From the NCBI GenBank assembly GCA_021234155.1, contig JAJEKV010000085.1, positions 4,288,036 to 4,352,035 on the forward strand: 64,000 bases of DNA, written 5' to 3'. The stretch comes from Isoetes taiwanensis. Lineage: Eukaryota > Streptophyta > Lycopodiopsida > Isoetales > Isoetaceae. Positions 34,611-47,994 of the stretch are shown here, piece by piece (position 1 is the first letter of the stretch; each line of letters opens with the position of its first letter). Below the pieces are notes generated by a model. That model was not told the origin of the DNA, did not search any database, and saw only the letters and a program-made list of their open reading frames with translations. A program made the translations under genes and the position numbers.

Positions 34611-37326
34611 TCAGACAGTAACCAGCTTGGGCAAGTGAAACGGCATATCTACCTTCTTATCTGTCATGCACCTTTGAAGCAAATTAAAACCAAGAAAGCC
34701 CATCTTATTTTGACTGCACTTTTCCCATGTTGATACATGACCCTCCTTACATTCTGTGTTGTTTCTAAACAGCATGCATGCAGATGCATTTTCTACGTCC
34801 AGCTCTAAGATTTGTTTTGCTGCACATCCTCCAACTCTAAGATTGCCATAAATAATACAAGCTTCAAGCAAGGTAATCCAGCATGGAATATTTGGTTGAT
34901 ATGGCATTCTTCTGATAATATCTTCTGCTTCATCTACCCATCCGACTTGCCCGACAAGGCCAATTAAACAAGTGTAATGGTCCTCTTTATGAGTAATGAT
35001 AGATGAGGCTGAAACAAAATGATGGAAACCTTCATCCATAAAGCCTTCATCACTACATGCGAAAAGTATGTTCATGAAAGTGTCTTTATCAGGTTGTATA
35101 CCCATCCTTTGCATCGTCTGCAAAGACTGCAACACAGCCTTGGCATGCCCATGTTGTATATATGTGCTCATCATGACATTCCATGAAAGTATATTTGGGT
35201 CACACATATTGTCAAATATTCTCTTAGCTTCCTTCAGGCTTCCACGTTTTCCATACATAGAAATTAGGGCATTACCCAAACTGACATCTTGTCCAAACCT
35301 ATTATCAACAATACATGCATGGATTAAGCATCCCTCTGCCAGATTCAATGCTCCAACACAAGCATCTAGAACAATAACACATGCAGTTTTCTCAGGGACA
35401 AATCCTTGTTCTTGCATCTGTTGGAAAATTCTAAAAGCTTCTCTTCCCTGTCCTTGTTCAGCATATCCTCTAAGCATTGCAATCCAACCAAGGTTAGGTT
35501 TGTCATGCATTTTGTCAAAAACTTCACGTGCAGCCTTCAAATTCCCACACCTAGCAAACATATTGACAATTGCAGCCCCCACTATACCATCACAAGAAAG
35601 CCCACACTTCGGGATTAATTCAAGGATTCGTTCACCAAGGGCTAGATCTCTGGCACTGGCACATGCATCTAGAATGCTTACAAATGTTTGCTTGGTTGGT
35701 TCCATGCCTTCTAGAAACATCTCCTTAAAGAGCTCAATAGCTTTTTGGCCAAAACCATGTTGAACATATGTGGCAATCATTGCAGTCCATGAGACGACAT
35801 CTTTAATTGGAATTCTAACAAAAACTCCATTTGCCTCTTCCAAACTACCGCACCTGCTGTACATTTTCATAAGAGATGTTGCTACAAGGCTATCTGATTC
35901 AAACCCATTCTCCACTATGGCATGGTGGAGAAGTTTTGCCAGCTCGAAATCAGATTGGTTGTTACAGGCATCAAGAATGCAAATAAACGTAACTTTATTA
36001 GGCATTATTCCTTCCAAATGCATTTGGCGAAACAGCTGCAGAGCCTTCCGACTTTGCCCCTTACAACGGGCGTATGCACAGATCATAGCCGTCCATGCGA
36101 TGACATCTTTAAGACGTATTTGATCAAATACTGCTCTTGCATTTTCTAGACTCCCACACTTGTCATACATATTAACAAGAGCAGTTCCGACAACAACATC
36201 ATACTCCAATCCTCGCTTTCTAATTTCTTCATGGATCATCCTACCATGTTCTAGTACTTCAGGGCTAGAACATGCGTTAAGTGCATTGACAAAGGTGAAT
36301 TTATTTGGGCTTATTCCTTCTTCATACATTCCCTCGAACAACAGGAGGGCTTCATTGCCAAGAACCCGTTGAACATATGCTGCAATTATGGCGGTCCAGG
36401 AAACAACATTTCGTTCCATCATACCATCAAAAACTGCTCCTGCATCACCAATACTCCCACATCTACTATACATACAAAGGAGAGCAGTTTCTACAACACC
36501 ATCGCCATTAAACCCACTGTCCAAAATGAAGGAATGGACTAGTTTACCAAATGACAAGGCATCTGAGCGTGTGCAACCGTCTAGAAGAGCAAGGAACGTC
36601 ACTCTGTTAGGCCTCAAGGATTGTTGCCTCATTTTAAAAAATAATTGGAAGGCTTCTTTGCGCTGGCCATGATGCACATACGTGGCAATCATGCTAGTCC
36701 AGGAAACAATACTTCTGTAAGGCATTTCATTGAATGTTTGGCGAGCTGCAAAGACTTTTCCACATTTTCTATACATCTCAATGAGATGATTTCCCAAAAC
36801 CTCATCACTATCCAATCCACTTCTAACAATGTAGTCGTGAATTCGTTTTCCTTCTTCTAATGCCTTTACATTACCACAAACTCTAACTAGGAATCGACAA
36901 GTTCCTAAATCTACCTGAACTCCTTGTTGTTCCATGATGTCTACTGCATCCTCTAATTGTCCGTTGTTGAACATTTCTACCAATTGAGCTGCAATCAAAT
37001 TATTATTAGAAGAGCCCACATTCCCCTTGTTAACTTGATTGTCAAGAGATACAACTGGTGAATTCTTTCCACCTGAAACCATATCTTCAGAATCCAACCA
37101 TACATAGTATCTCTATAAATAAAATCATGGGAAATGGATCAAACAACATACCAGGGAATCCACGAGCTGAGATTGTTTTGGGAGCATCCTTTGGAAAAAT
37201 CCCGCTGCTGCTGGAAGGCAGGTGAAGCCTATAACGGATAGTGTGAGTGGAAGTAGAAGACGAAGAAGAAGGAGAAGACGAGGGGAAAACGGCTATGGTG
37301 AGCAGCTTCTCGGTGGCCATAGCCAT
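34611..37326 (-). CDS. PLS-type pentatricopeptide repeat protein
   Basis: PLS PPR proteins bind organelle RNA and act in RNA editing or processing in plastids or mitochondria. The main frame (37097-34611) has no internal stop and is all PPR repeats, with repeated blocks such as YVHHGQRKEAFQLFFKMR, LVNMYDKCGSLENARAVFD and VVSWTAMIATYVQHGFGQKA, in P, L and S spacing, about twenty in total. The C terminus looks like an E domain (CWITLLEACIIYGNLRVG, AAKQILELDVENASA) with a degraded E2 part; no DYW deaminase domain follows. A Ser-rich leader (MAMATEKLLTIAVF, then Ser runs) sits at 37326-37153, in another frame. It looks like a transit peptide. A donor GTATGT (37151) and acceptor TAG (37113) would remove only 39 bp and do not restore frame, so the junction is unclear. 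The first in-frame ATG of the main block gives MVSGGKNSP. Confidence 0.85.
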
Positions 37327-39254
37327 CCTCTTGCTTGTCCGCTTAAAATGAGCCCATACTATAGGTTGGGAAATGCAGAAGCAGTTGAATTGGCGAAAAA
37401 ATGTTAGTTTTTGATGGGGGTGAATATTCCAGGAATATCAAAGTTGGATAATCATGTGTTTGCAGGCCTGATTGTTCACCAGTTTTTTTTGGGGGGACGA
37501 TGGCGAACAAATTTTCAGGTGAGGGTGGCCATTGGCTGCGCAGGTGCCAATTAGGACGTCGAAAAAACCTTTTGCGGACGTGGAAAACAACCCAGAAAAA
37601 TTCGTAGATTAGACCATATAGGCTCTGCGGAGTCTATGATCACATAGACTCCGGTGGTTACCAGACCACATAGGAGTTCTCCTATTGCTGTTACTAGATG
37701 ATCTTACTAACTGAAGCCTTGCCAGATGATGGAGGCCCTATAACAGGCTATAAATCCCAGGTAAGTCTGTCTTTACCTCATGCTTTCATCACTTTCGAGT
37801 TCATAAATCTGCAGTATTTGTATCAAAAGAATGGGAAATAACTTATGCTAAAAGAATAGGATAGCAATCCATCTGCCTACAATTGTTGCAGATGGTGGTA
37901 GTACCATTCCATGGGGCTGAATAGAGAAGTTCATGTTTGTTCTTGTAGTAGTGGCTTTTAAATGCTTATAAAGCAGGAAAGTGTGTAACAGTAGGATGCT
38001 TGTAATATTGCGTAATTGGCTTAGTGTAAGCATGTGCCCCCTAAAGTTATAGAATCTCATTTTCTAAGCTGCACATGGTATGTGATTCTACCATTTTCAA
38101 TGATGATACTGTTAGCCCTAATTTGCATGTGTTATAATCGTGCTATTTGCATATAATATTGATACAACAACATTTAGATGTTCCTTGTTCTTAAGCATTT
38201 GCGCATTAGTTAATCTAGGGCATGGCTACTGTCGTATAAATAGCATAATGCATGCACTATTTAGTATTAGAAATTTTTAACTTGTGTAGCATCAACATTA
38301 TGAACAAGTGCCTACGGGCTGCTGTAGATACTTAAGACTCTTCTTGTTACTATATTACATTATTTAGGCTTCTGGTGCTTGTTTAAATAGTCTTCCTTGG
38401 ACAGATATTCTATTTGACATGTGTAGTTAGTTTAATGATCTGATAAGGATAACTCTGCTATGTATGTGACCTTGTGCTCTAATCGAGATGCATAGCCTAG
38501 CTGGATGCACATTAGTAGAGCGGCAGATTAACAAGTCTATGAGGAATGCACTATTTGCCTATCATATGCTCTATGAAATAAGAGGCCATAATATCCATAG
38601 CATGGGCTTTATTTGGTAATAGTTCTAATATTAGCAGCTGCACGGAAGAAATAGATAAGTTCCTGTATTTTTTAGGATTATCACAAGAGCAGTTGGTTTG
38701 TCCTTGCTAGGCAGTTGTCCTTAATTGTTTAGTGCATTTGTAATAGTAAAGTAATGTGAACTATGCATCTAAAATTATATTGTTTATGCTTTTAGTTGCC
38801 CTTGCCACAGTTTACCTTGGGCTAATACATCATTTCAAGTTTGTGCAATGTCTTGCCTAGTTACTTATGTACTTAGAGTGATGATCTAGTTTATGGTAAT
38901 GACTGACAAGCCCCAATGCTACACAACTCTGATGCTCAATTCTCAATTCTTAATGTCCATGGCTATGATTGTGGCCTAATGCACCAGGTCAGATACTAGC
39001 GTTGTTGATGGAACTCTCTCCTCGTTGCTGGACAGTATACACAACTACATATTTCTTCAGATATGTTGTGCTACAATGAGTTTTTCATCATATTGTTCCT
39101 ATATATTGAACTATCAACACAAGGCTCAATTGCTCAATGCAATTTTTTTGCGCCAACCTTTCATTTTAATGAATGTAAATGATTATGAAGAAATTTGACT
39201 CGGGAATTTAAACCAATTGCACTAGTACAACAAGTTAAAGTACAATTTGACTTC
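37327..39254. other. Intergenic, no gene seen
   Basis: About 1.9 kb of AT-rich sequence. The part nearest 37326 should contain the PPR promoter; no clear TATA box stands out. Nothing else is supported. Confidence 0.45.
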
Positions 39255-41213
39255 TTAAGCAATGTAATAGAATATAATAGAATAGATTTTTTTATCGTCC
39301 ACGGAGACCAATTGGCCTATAGGACCCAAACAAAAAGAGAGCAGCAAGCATATTATTGTCAGGATTAAAAAACCCCCGCCCCGAAGGGTTTTCGAGGGAA
39401 AAAACCTTAGCAGTAATAAGTATGTTGGCACACTGTACAATTGTATAGGACAATTCAATGGAGGACACAACTGAGTCCGCGCATCCATAACCTCCTGGAG
39501 GTATGACTCCAACAAGCCCACGGAAGCCGTATTCAATGCTGGGCAGATCTGGAGGGCATGACATTCATCTTCAATGGCGCCCTGGTGGCAATACTGACAA
39601 AGCCTCTCCTCTCGTGCTTCCCGAGTCCAATACCCCGTCTCAATGTGGAGACGATGTGCACCCCTGCGAATGGAAGCTATAAGTCTGCGCTTCTTCATGG
39701 GCAAATGGGTGTACAAGTACTGCTGTGGGCCTCTCGTGAGCCTAGTATTGACTTGCTGCTGATAGTGTGCCAGCTTAACGTGTGTTAGAGCATCTGCATC
39801 CCAGAGCTTACAAAGGAAAGTAGCATCTAGGTACAGCTTTATTGCATTGTGATCCTTCTTTGTCCGTACCTGTACGCATCTGTTTGCCTGTACACCCCAA
39901 CGTGAGAACCACTGAGCTTGTTTGTCCTTCCAGCAGGCTTTGAGGCATTGGGGACCCATTGCTACGGCCAAAGCAAGGTTGGGAAAATGTGTATCACCCA
40001 TAGCGACCACCTTCTGGAAGTAAATAATATGGCCTTCCAATGCAGCCCGTTGAAGCGGTAGAAAACCTGTCTTCTGGAGTAGGATCTGGTATGGAACTGT
40101 GGACTTTACCCCAAGGGCTCGTGCCAATAAGGCTTTCTGCACCTACTCGAGATCATTCCAGATTGTGAAGGATATCACCGGACCCCACACTTCTGCCCCA
40201 TACAGGAGGACACGCTCGACCAAGGCTCTAAAAAAGTGTGACTGGTGGCCCCAGGCATATAACTCTGCCTTGTGGCTGTTGTTTTGCATGGCATATAGTG
40301 CTTTCCAACTCGCTGTGACCCTCAACCTGATGGCAGCATCCCAGTGGGTGGTAGTAGAGAACTCGATCCCCAAGTACTTGTAGGTCGGAGCAACCTCTAC
40401 ATCTTGTCCTTGGTAAGTGAATGAGGGAAGCCTTGGCTGACGGGATGACGAAACTAGCAGCATCCTAGTTTTGGCCAAGTTAACTCGCATGCCAGTGAAT
40501 CGGCAAAAAGTGTCAAGAGCATCCAGGTGATGTTGCATGTCCTCTGGAGTATAGGCCAGGAGGTTGACATCATCAGCATATATGAGTTGCCGGATTGTGT
40601 GATGCATGAGATGGGTGTCCGCACCTCCGTGCTCAGAAAGCCAATCTTCCAGCTGGTCAATGTATAGGCAAAAGAGTGTGGGGGAGAGGGGGCAACCCTG
40701 ACGTACTCCAATATTACTGATTACGGGCTGTCCTGATGATGTGATACGGCCTGCGCATGGCTCGTATAGCCTGTATATTGCATTCTGCAAGTCAAGGGGT
40801 GTCCCCAGCTACCGCAATCTGTCACATAACTTGTCACGGGGTACTATGTCAAAAGCTTTTACGAAATCCACGAAACAACAGTACAGGTTTTGCCGGCGAT
40901 TCCTGCTATCCTCAATCAATGTGCGTAGAGTGAAGATATGATCAATGGTGGAATGCCTGGGCCGAAAGCTTGTTTGTGTGAGAGTTCACACATCTGGCTC
41001 TTCTGCCCATATTGTCAGACGCTGCTCAAGGATGCCAGCCAACAGTTTTGCAAAGAGAGAGCTGGTCATAATAGTGCGATAGTTGGCTGGGCATTGAGGG
41101 TCCCCTGCCTTGTATATGGGCACAACTCTACTAGTGGTCCACTGCGGAGGGAAGCCTTCTTGCAATGCTTTATTGAATAGTGCCGTGAGGACAAGCACTA
41201 GTGGAGAAGAAAG
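39255..41213 (-). mobile_element. LINE, RT-bearing 5'-truncated copy with (TATTC)n tail
   Basis: The best copy of its family in the window. The minus strand starts inside RT (EGFPPQWTTSRVVPIYKAG, 41198-40986), with a stop at 40987. It continues with SFRPRHSTIDHIF and YCCFVDFVKAFDIVPRDKL, then GVRQGCPLSPTLFCLYIDQL and the catalytic LIYADDVNLLA (about 40590-40560). Next come VNLAKTRMLLVSSS and YKYLGIEFS. A TAG at 40143 interrupts; then ARALGVKSTVPYQILLQKTG follows, and a zinc-binding tail CQYCHQGAIEDECHALQIC near 39580. The 3' end has a GC-rich hairpin and a (TATTC)n-like tail at 39258-39285. At least three stops make it inactive. Confidence 0.9.
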
Positions 41214-41639
41214 CTTTCAACTAGTTATACTATTATGGCTACTATTGAAAAATACAGCAAATAAATACTGTTCATATGTGAATACTCAATTTGCTGTAGC
41301 AATGGATTTGTATTATTCTTCGATAGCCCAATCTTCGCATGTGCAGTCTCCACAAATGGACTATGCATCAGTTAAAAAAAATAAACAACATACTCCTTAG
41401 ATTTATTCTGGTCGATCCGGCCGATAAGTCGGACCGACCTCATTCTTCCTGTGCCGAAATGGGCAACTCCGAGTTCTAAATTCTTCTTGCCTCCAACTTA
41501 TTAGACCGATAAGGTCCATGCCAATTTTAACCTTTGAACCAAACATAAGCTATTGCATAATAATAGTTCTTATCTGTAAATATCTTAGGGACATCTTTTT
41601 GACCCTTAAATAATCAATATACATGACCTATTTATGCAA

Positions 41640-41797
41640 TGTGATCATGATCATACAGCCTAGGTCATGATCATATATCCTAGGTCATGATCATACAGGT
41701 TATGTCATAATCATATAACATCCATGTTCTGCAACCTCCCATAATTCATGACCTTCAATTTTTTCATTTAACAGTAACATGTACTGCTATGACATGA
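41640..41797 (-). repeat. Probable polypurine tract and LTR edge of copia copy 2
   Basis: On the minus strand, downstream of the copia RNase H stop, ATTATGGGAGG is followed by TTGCAGAACATGG, a likely polypurine tract and LTR start near 41740. A roughly 21-bp repeat, TCATGATCATACAGCCTAGG and variants, occurs three times at about 41646-41708. The LTR end is not resolved. Confidence 0.4.
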
Positions 41798-43660
41798 CTA
41801 TATATTCTTCATTTTCCCCTTCATGTCATAAGCAGTACATTGTATTCTTTCCTTGAGTAAATTGAACCTATACTCTGTAAGATCCTTTGTTAAAATATCT
41901 GCCAGTTGGTTTTCAGAATTTACATATAGCAATTTTATCATTCCTTTTCCTACCACTTCCCTTATAAAATGCAACTCTAGTTCAATATGCTTGGACCTTT
42001 TACGTAGCAAAGGATTTTTGGACATAGCTATGCAGCTTGTATTATCAAACCACATTTGTGTAGGCTAATCCTATATAATTCCAAGTTCATTTATTAGCCT
42101 TCTTTCCCATACTATCTCCTTTGCAGCTAAGGTTGCAGAAGCATATTCTGCTTCTGCACTGGACATTGCAATAGATCCTTGCTTTTTGCATTTCCATGCT
42201 ATAGCAACACCACCCATGAATATCAAGTATCCAGAAGTGGATTTCCTATTATCCAAATCTCCTCCCCAGTCAGCATCACAGTAAGCTTTAAGATTCAAAG
42301 CTTCTGTGCAAAAAGTTGTTCCACAGTTTATTGTCCCTTTGAGATATTTGAGCACTCCCTTGGCAGCAATCCAATGCTCTTTTCCTGGATCATTTAAATA
42401 TCTGCTTAGGATATTTACTATGTATTCTATATCAGGTCTCAAGCAGTTTGCAACATAGGCTAAGCAGCCAACTAGAGATCTATATGGAACGTTCTTCATC
42501 TCATTTCTTTCTTCTTCTGTTCTGGGACACAATTTCATAGACAGTTTTCTTCCTGGCACTATAGGAGTCTTGCAAATTTTGCAATCCTTCATTCTGAACC
42601 TTTCTAACATTGACTCTATTTGTCCCCATTGTGTTAATGTCAGTTTCTTGTTTTTCATGTCCCTATGCACTTCAACTCCTAAAAACTTGGTTAATTCCCC
42701 AAGATCAGTCATTTGAAATCTTTGATTCAGAATTTGTTTGCATTCCTCCAGAACATTTAAACCTTTTGAAATCATGATGTTGTCATCATCATAGAGTGCT
42801 ATAATACACCAATCATCTCCTGCTTGAAATTTGTATAGGTTGCCATCATTTTTTAATTTGCTGAAGCCTTGTTCCCTGAGATAACTGTCCATGCATTTAT
42901 GCCACTCCCTTGGTGATTGTTTGAGACCATAGACAGCCATGTTTAGCATCCAGACTTTATTATCACCTTCTTCAAATCCTAGTGCCTGTCTTATATATAT
43001 TTCTTCCTCTAACCTTGCATTTAAAAATGTTCTATTCACATCCATATGGTGTATCTCTAGATCACATGCATTTGCAATAGATAAAAGCGTCCTAATGCTA
43101 TTCATTTTAACTAGCGGTAAGAAAGTCTCCTCATAGTCTTGCCCTTTCCTTTGTGAGAAACCTTGAGCCACAAGTCGAGCCTTATATTTAGGTGTAATAC
43201 CATCTGCTCCTGTTTTTATTTTATAAAGCCATTTACAACCAACTATATTTCTATTGTTTGACATGTCTGTAAGCTCATATGTTTCAGTCCTTTTAAAAGA
43301 TGCCATTTCATCTTCTATGGCTTTGATCCACTTATCTTTATCTGTTGCATTTACTGCCTCTAAATAATTCTTAGGCACACTAAAATCAGAGAGCATCAAA
43401 ACTTCAAAAAGATCATGTAACTCATCTCTTTGCTCTGCTAATCTTTTGCTTCTACCATGTATATCTCTTCCAAAGCATTCTTGTTGCTCTCCAGCATTTT
43501 CTTGTAATTTTTCGACCTCATTTCTCCTTTTTCTTTGCTCAGCCAGTGCTTTGTCTTGTTGAAAAGCTTCAGGTTGAGCCTGCACATATCCAAGAAATGC
43601 AATAGCATTAGTTACTTCAGATTCATCTTCTATGTCATCTATAGAGAAGCAATGTAACAA
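41798..43660 (-). mobile_element. pol: Ty1/copia RT and RNase H, nearly open frame
   Basis: A 529-codon minus-strand frame (43660-42071) covers the end of the integrase linker, reverse transcriptase and most of RNase H. RT blocks are WIKAIEDEMASFKRTETYEL, CKWLYKIKTGADG, YKARLVAQGFSQRKGQDY and FLNARLEEEIYIRQALGF. The catalytic YVDD box reads YDDD here, with the Asp pair kept. RNase H shows AYCDADWGGDLDNRKSTSGY and MSSAEAEYASATLAAKEIVW. Two stops (near 42065-42072) precede the RNase H end at 42055-41798 (MWFDNTSCIAMSKNP, ENQLADILTK). Gag, protease and the integrase core are not found upstream, where stops appear past 43660. Confidence 0.9.
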
Positions 43661-45484
43661 TTTAATGGAGCAGACTGCTTAAGGAATCATGCAATCTTAT
43701 TTTAGTATGTAGCCAAGCTAGCTAGCAATTACAAATATTATTAAATTTCTATTGGAACTGAATCTTAAATATGGTAGGTAGCCAAACTGGATATAAATTA
43801 GAAATAACTAAATTTCTCTTGGAACTGGAGCCTAAATAAAAGGATCATAAGAATAGAATAGAACTAGCTAAAGAGGAATCCGTAGAGCTAGCTAAGAGAA
43901 TGAATAATTGAGCTTGCCTGTCATGTTTGCACAGGTAAAGCTCTGCGGGGCAGCAACGCGTGGGAATAGAAAATCTATCCAGCTCAAGTAGCTCAAAAGG
44001 ATAGAACTCTATCAGCTTACGATGAAACAGAAAATAGCTAAGGACGACTAGAGATCCATGCAATAACAAAGATCAAACAAGATAGAGAGAAGATAATGTT
44101 AACATCAATTTACAGCAAGAAACTATGAATTATTCACAAGAAGATACTGCATGGCCATCATACAAGGGCAAATCAGCTCCAAGTTGCTTTCAAAACATGA
44201 AATAGAAGGATGTGCATCTATTTCCTGAAATTGTTAGCAAGAAATGGTAGACTTGTACATTAATGCAAGGACCCAAGCAAACATTAAGGTTCAAGTGGCA
44301 TACAAAACAAGGGATATTACATATTGTCAAATCTGTGCAGGTCAGATATGTATGGAAATAGAAAATCTATCAGCTATCCAGAAAATCTAAGACAAATGTA
44401 GATTCAAATACCTAACATAGGTCACTGTGCTGTTTATTTCTTAAGCTTCCAACTAGCTAAATGAGAACCATTATTAGCAGCATAATATGACATCCCATCC
44501 TTACAATACGGTGTACTTCTAGCAGCCAGCTTATTCTTCATCTATTTTCTATTTTAGATAGAATCTACATAAGCTATATTTGATATATTGAGTTTAGTAT
44601 AACCATATAGAATATCTAGATCAACCTGCCTACTTGGTCAATTTAAGCTTTTGCAGCTGAGGCCGATGGTAGATTGTACTTTGGGCAGAGAAACTGGCTC
44701 TTCGGAAGTGCTTAACTAATCATGAATATCTACTTCTTTGCTGGCAAGACCTTGTACCTAAGCAGAGCTTCCTTGTTCTTCAAGATCAGAGGGTTTACTA
44801 GCTAGAGATGCATTAGAAACCTTAACAAGCTTAATGAAGCCTCATTTTGATCTACCCATAAATTGAGAGCATCTCAACGGTGCAGTAGAGCTCTGGCTTA
44901 ATACATTTCCAAGATACGTGAGGATGAATTTCATGTGGAGCAACCCCTTGGAATATCTGTTAGGGTAAGGAGACATCTACGCCCATCGTAAAGGTGAAGG
45001 AGCTCAGAGAAATGAAAGAAACCTAAACCTAAAATAATCGTGCAACATATTGACAGTCTGGATCTACTCATACTACATTGTAATTTCTAATTGTAGAATA
45101 GAAATACGAAAGGTTGAATACAAAAATTATTCTAATCATACATTTAGAAGGTTCAATGGTTAAGCCCAACATTGGTAGACTTTAGGATATCCAATGAAGC
45201 AAACATCACTCACAAAAATGCAATACTGAGTTAAATTGTTATTTTCAAGGTGGACATGAATTCCATAAGGGGACTGAAGATAATGCAATACCGAATTGAA
45301 TCCCATTTCCAAGGTGGACCTGAATTCCAATAAGGGGACTGGAGATATCAATCAATCTAATTTAGAAAAGGGAAAATCAGTTGTTAACAAGGTCCATTTG
45401 TTTTTAAGAAGATTCAACAACACATTAGTCAACTAGAATTCTAGATGTAATATGAGTTATTTGGTAAGCATATTGATCACCAGT
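43661..45484. other. No gene seen; small local duplications
   Basis: Non-coding. Two short tandem similarities are visible: AAATTTCT..TTGGAACTG around 43745 and 43812, and CAAGGTGGACxTGAATTCC at 45246-45282 and 45311-45348. Confidence 0.5.
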
Positions 45485-46290
45485 TATGGATATGTAGCAA
45501 AATAATAGGGGGTTCTAAGGGGATTTGATATGGATGTAAAAATAACAATTTCTGAAACCATATACCATATATCCCTAAAACAATCTATGGGTTTTTAAAA
45601 AAAAAAACATAGATTCAAGATAAAAAATAACCATGTTAGCTCATTGCGTATATTGGTTAAAGTAGTTTTATTAAGACATTGAGTTATTTTGGTAGAGGTT
45701 CGAGCCTCTGTATTGCATATTTTGAAATCTTAGGCAAAGCCATATAGAGGTTCGATATTCCCTTAAAACCTTAGGCGAAATCGTATTTCATATTTTAAAA
45801 TCGTAGGCGCCTCCAATCATAAATGACTATAAACGAAACGAGAGGTGGCCCCAGAGACCCCAACATACGATTTGGGTCGTAGGATCGATAAATCCGACGA
45901 CTGTGGTATCCTAGGGTGCACCTCGTTTAGAATATGTAGCAAAATAATAGGGGGTTCCACGGGGATTTGATATGGATGTAAAAATAACAATTTCTGAAAC
46001 CATAGACTATATATCCCTAAGATAATTTATGGGTTGTTATAAAAAAAAAAACATAATAAGATAATTATTTTGGTAGAGGTTCGAGCCCCCGCATTTCATA
46101 TTCTAAAATCTTAGGCAAAGCCGTATAGAGGTTCGATATTCCCTCAAAACCTTAGGCGAACTCGTATTTCATATTTCAAAATCATAGGCGCCTCCAATCA
46201 TAAAAGACTATAAAGGAAACGAGGGATGGCCAGAGGCCCCAACATACGATCTGGATCATAGGATCGACAATACTGTGGTAGCCCATGGTG
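45485..46290. repeat. Tandem duplication (~446 and ~359 bp copies)
   Basis: Copy 1 starts at 45485 and copy 2 at about 45932, both with ATATGTAGCAAAATAATAGG then GGGTT. Shared stretches run through GGCGCCTCCAATCATAAA to CATACGATCTGGATCATAGG or its variant. Copy 2 lacks about 85 bp around 45600-45690, which includes the A-box-like part of the tRNA-like piece. Confidence 0.85.
45630..45712 (+). repeat. SINE-like piece with tRNA A and B boxes
   Basis: TTAGCTCATTGCGTATATTGG at 45636-45656 resembles an A box with an insertion, and AGAGGTTCGAGCCTCT at 45694-45709 is a T-arm-like stem around a B box. The spacing is longer than in a tRNA. A second B-box copy without the A box lies at about 46075-46095 in the duplicated unit. 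Confidence 0.35.
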
Positions 46291-47994
46291 TGCAGACTTA
46301 GACCTTGCCTTTGTTATATTCTTTTTTGTCAAAAGAAATCATAAAATTCAAACCAGTCATTTGGGTGCAACCCACCTTCATATGCTGGATACACCCTTAC
46401 TGCCCAGAATTTTGTGTTTGTATCAGATGAAATTACATGTATCTTAGGAAGCTTAATATGGGAAGTTTTGTAATCCACCTTAATGAAAAGGTCCCTAAGG
46501 TATAAAGCTAGAGATAGATTCAATAGAGAGACCGGTCTTAAACAACAACATTAGTGAGGTTTCGAAGATATCTGTTAATTAAGGGCTATTTCAGTCTAAT
46601 CTGTTGCAACCATATATATTGACCTATCTGGTCTTAACATTGAATGACAAAGCACTCAAATTATACAAAATCCATATGTATTTCCATCTTTCAAGAAGGA
46701 GATAAGAATAGACCATGGTAGTTAATAAACATTATAAAAAAAATCCCCGCCACCCACTTGCGGCTTGGGGAGGGAGGGGGCTTAGAATTAGCATGCATCC
46801 AAAATGGAAAGCAAAGTTACAACAGGGAGAATAGGGCCCTATTGTGACACAGGGGTCCTACCCAACCTGTACATATCTACTCATTAGCAACTAGGAAGTA
46901 CTTACAAGATTCTTTTGAGGGACCGTTTCAGGTCTTCAATGTCAATGCAGCCCAGGGGAAAGAATTATCTTTTAGCGTTTGAAATACAATTCGAACTTAA
47001 TAAATTTGTTGAACCCAAATTTCAACTTCCTTCCTTTATCAAATCTGTAGAACTGGTTGAGGCCAATATTCAGATCAAGTACATGATAGTACCATTAAAG
47101 ACATCATCCTGATGATGTCTATTTTTGAGGAATCCAAGGTATAATAGTGTAAAAGTTTTTTTGTTATATGCAACCAGCCATGGAAAAGCTCTTTCCATAA
47201 AAATACATGGCTGGTGGAACTTACAACTTTAGGATGAAATTTTTGCCGTCATTATTGTGTAGGAGAGTCAGCTCTTTGATTCCGAAATCGTTAAAGATGG
47301 TATCTTCAACAAGAGGCGTAAAATCAGTTCTAATTTTCTGTAATAAGCATATAAGTATAAAAGTCGTATTTAATTAAAGTGGGTCTCATTCCATTCCCAC
47401 TTTTTTTGGAACCCTCTTATTTTACAAGAAAAGGATGTGTGAAGTATTTTGGGGCTTATTTTTCATTCAAAATACTCGTTTTTTTGTGTGCGGGTGAATT
47501 TCTTTACCAAGACATTTTGGCCCTTCTTTCTTGAATGAGTAGACAAGAAATCATAAACTTCAACAAAAATTAAGCAAATTGTTTATTTAATCACCAGAAA
47601 ATGCTAGTTTTGAGATACTTTATATAAATGAATGGGCTCATTACAATATATATTACATGAAGAGAAAATAGTGGTCGTGTTGTTACAAAAATTCACCCTC
47701 TTCACACACGGACCACAAGTGAGAATGTTGTGTGGAGCACTCTCCGAGCCACGGTACAGACGATAGGAATTTGTAGAGGGAGGCCTTCATGGGCCATGCA
47801 CTGGTTTGTCCAACCAATATCACCACTCACTTCTTGCCTTCTTTCTTCAATGAACGGGTCTTTCCATTGCTCCCAAGCATGTATTATCTGGTCGGGATAA
47901 GAACTGCAGAAGACATAATCAAGTTAGTGAACTGATGCTATAGGCAAGAAAAATGAAATAACAACCAGTTCTGAGGGCCATTTTTTAGAAAATG
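46291..47994. other. No gene seen
   Basis: AT-rich 1.7 kb with a short C-rich stretch near 46743-46783. No coding frame is convincing. Confidence 0.5.

Noticed and set aside
35068-36860. Long plus-strand frames opposite the PPR gene
   Set aside because: They are antisense shadows of a repeat-rich coding sequence.
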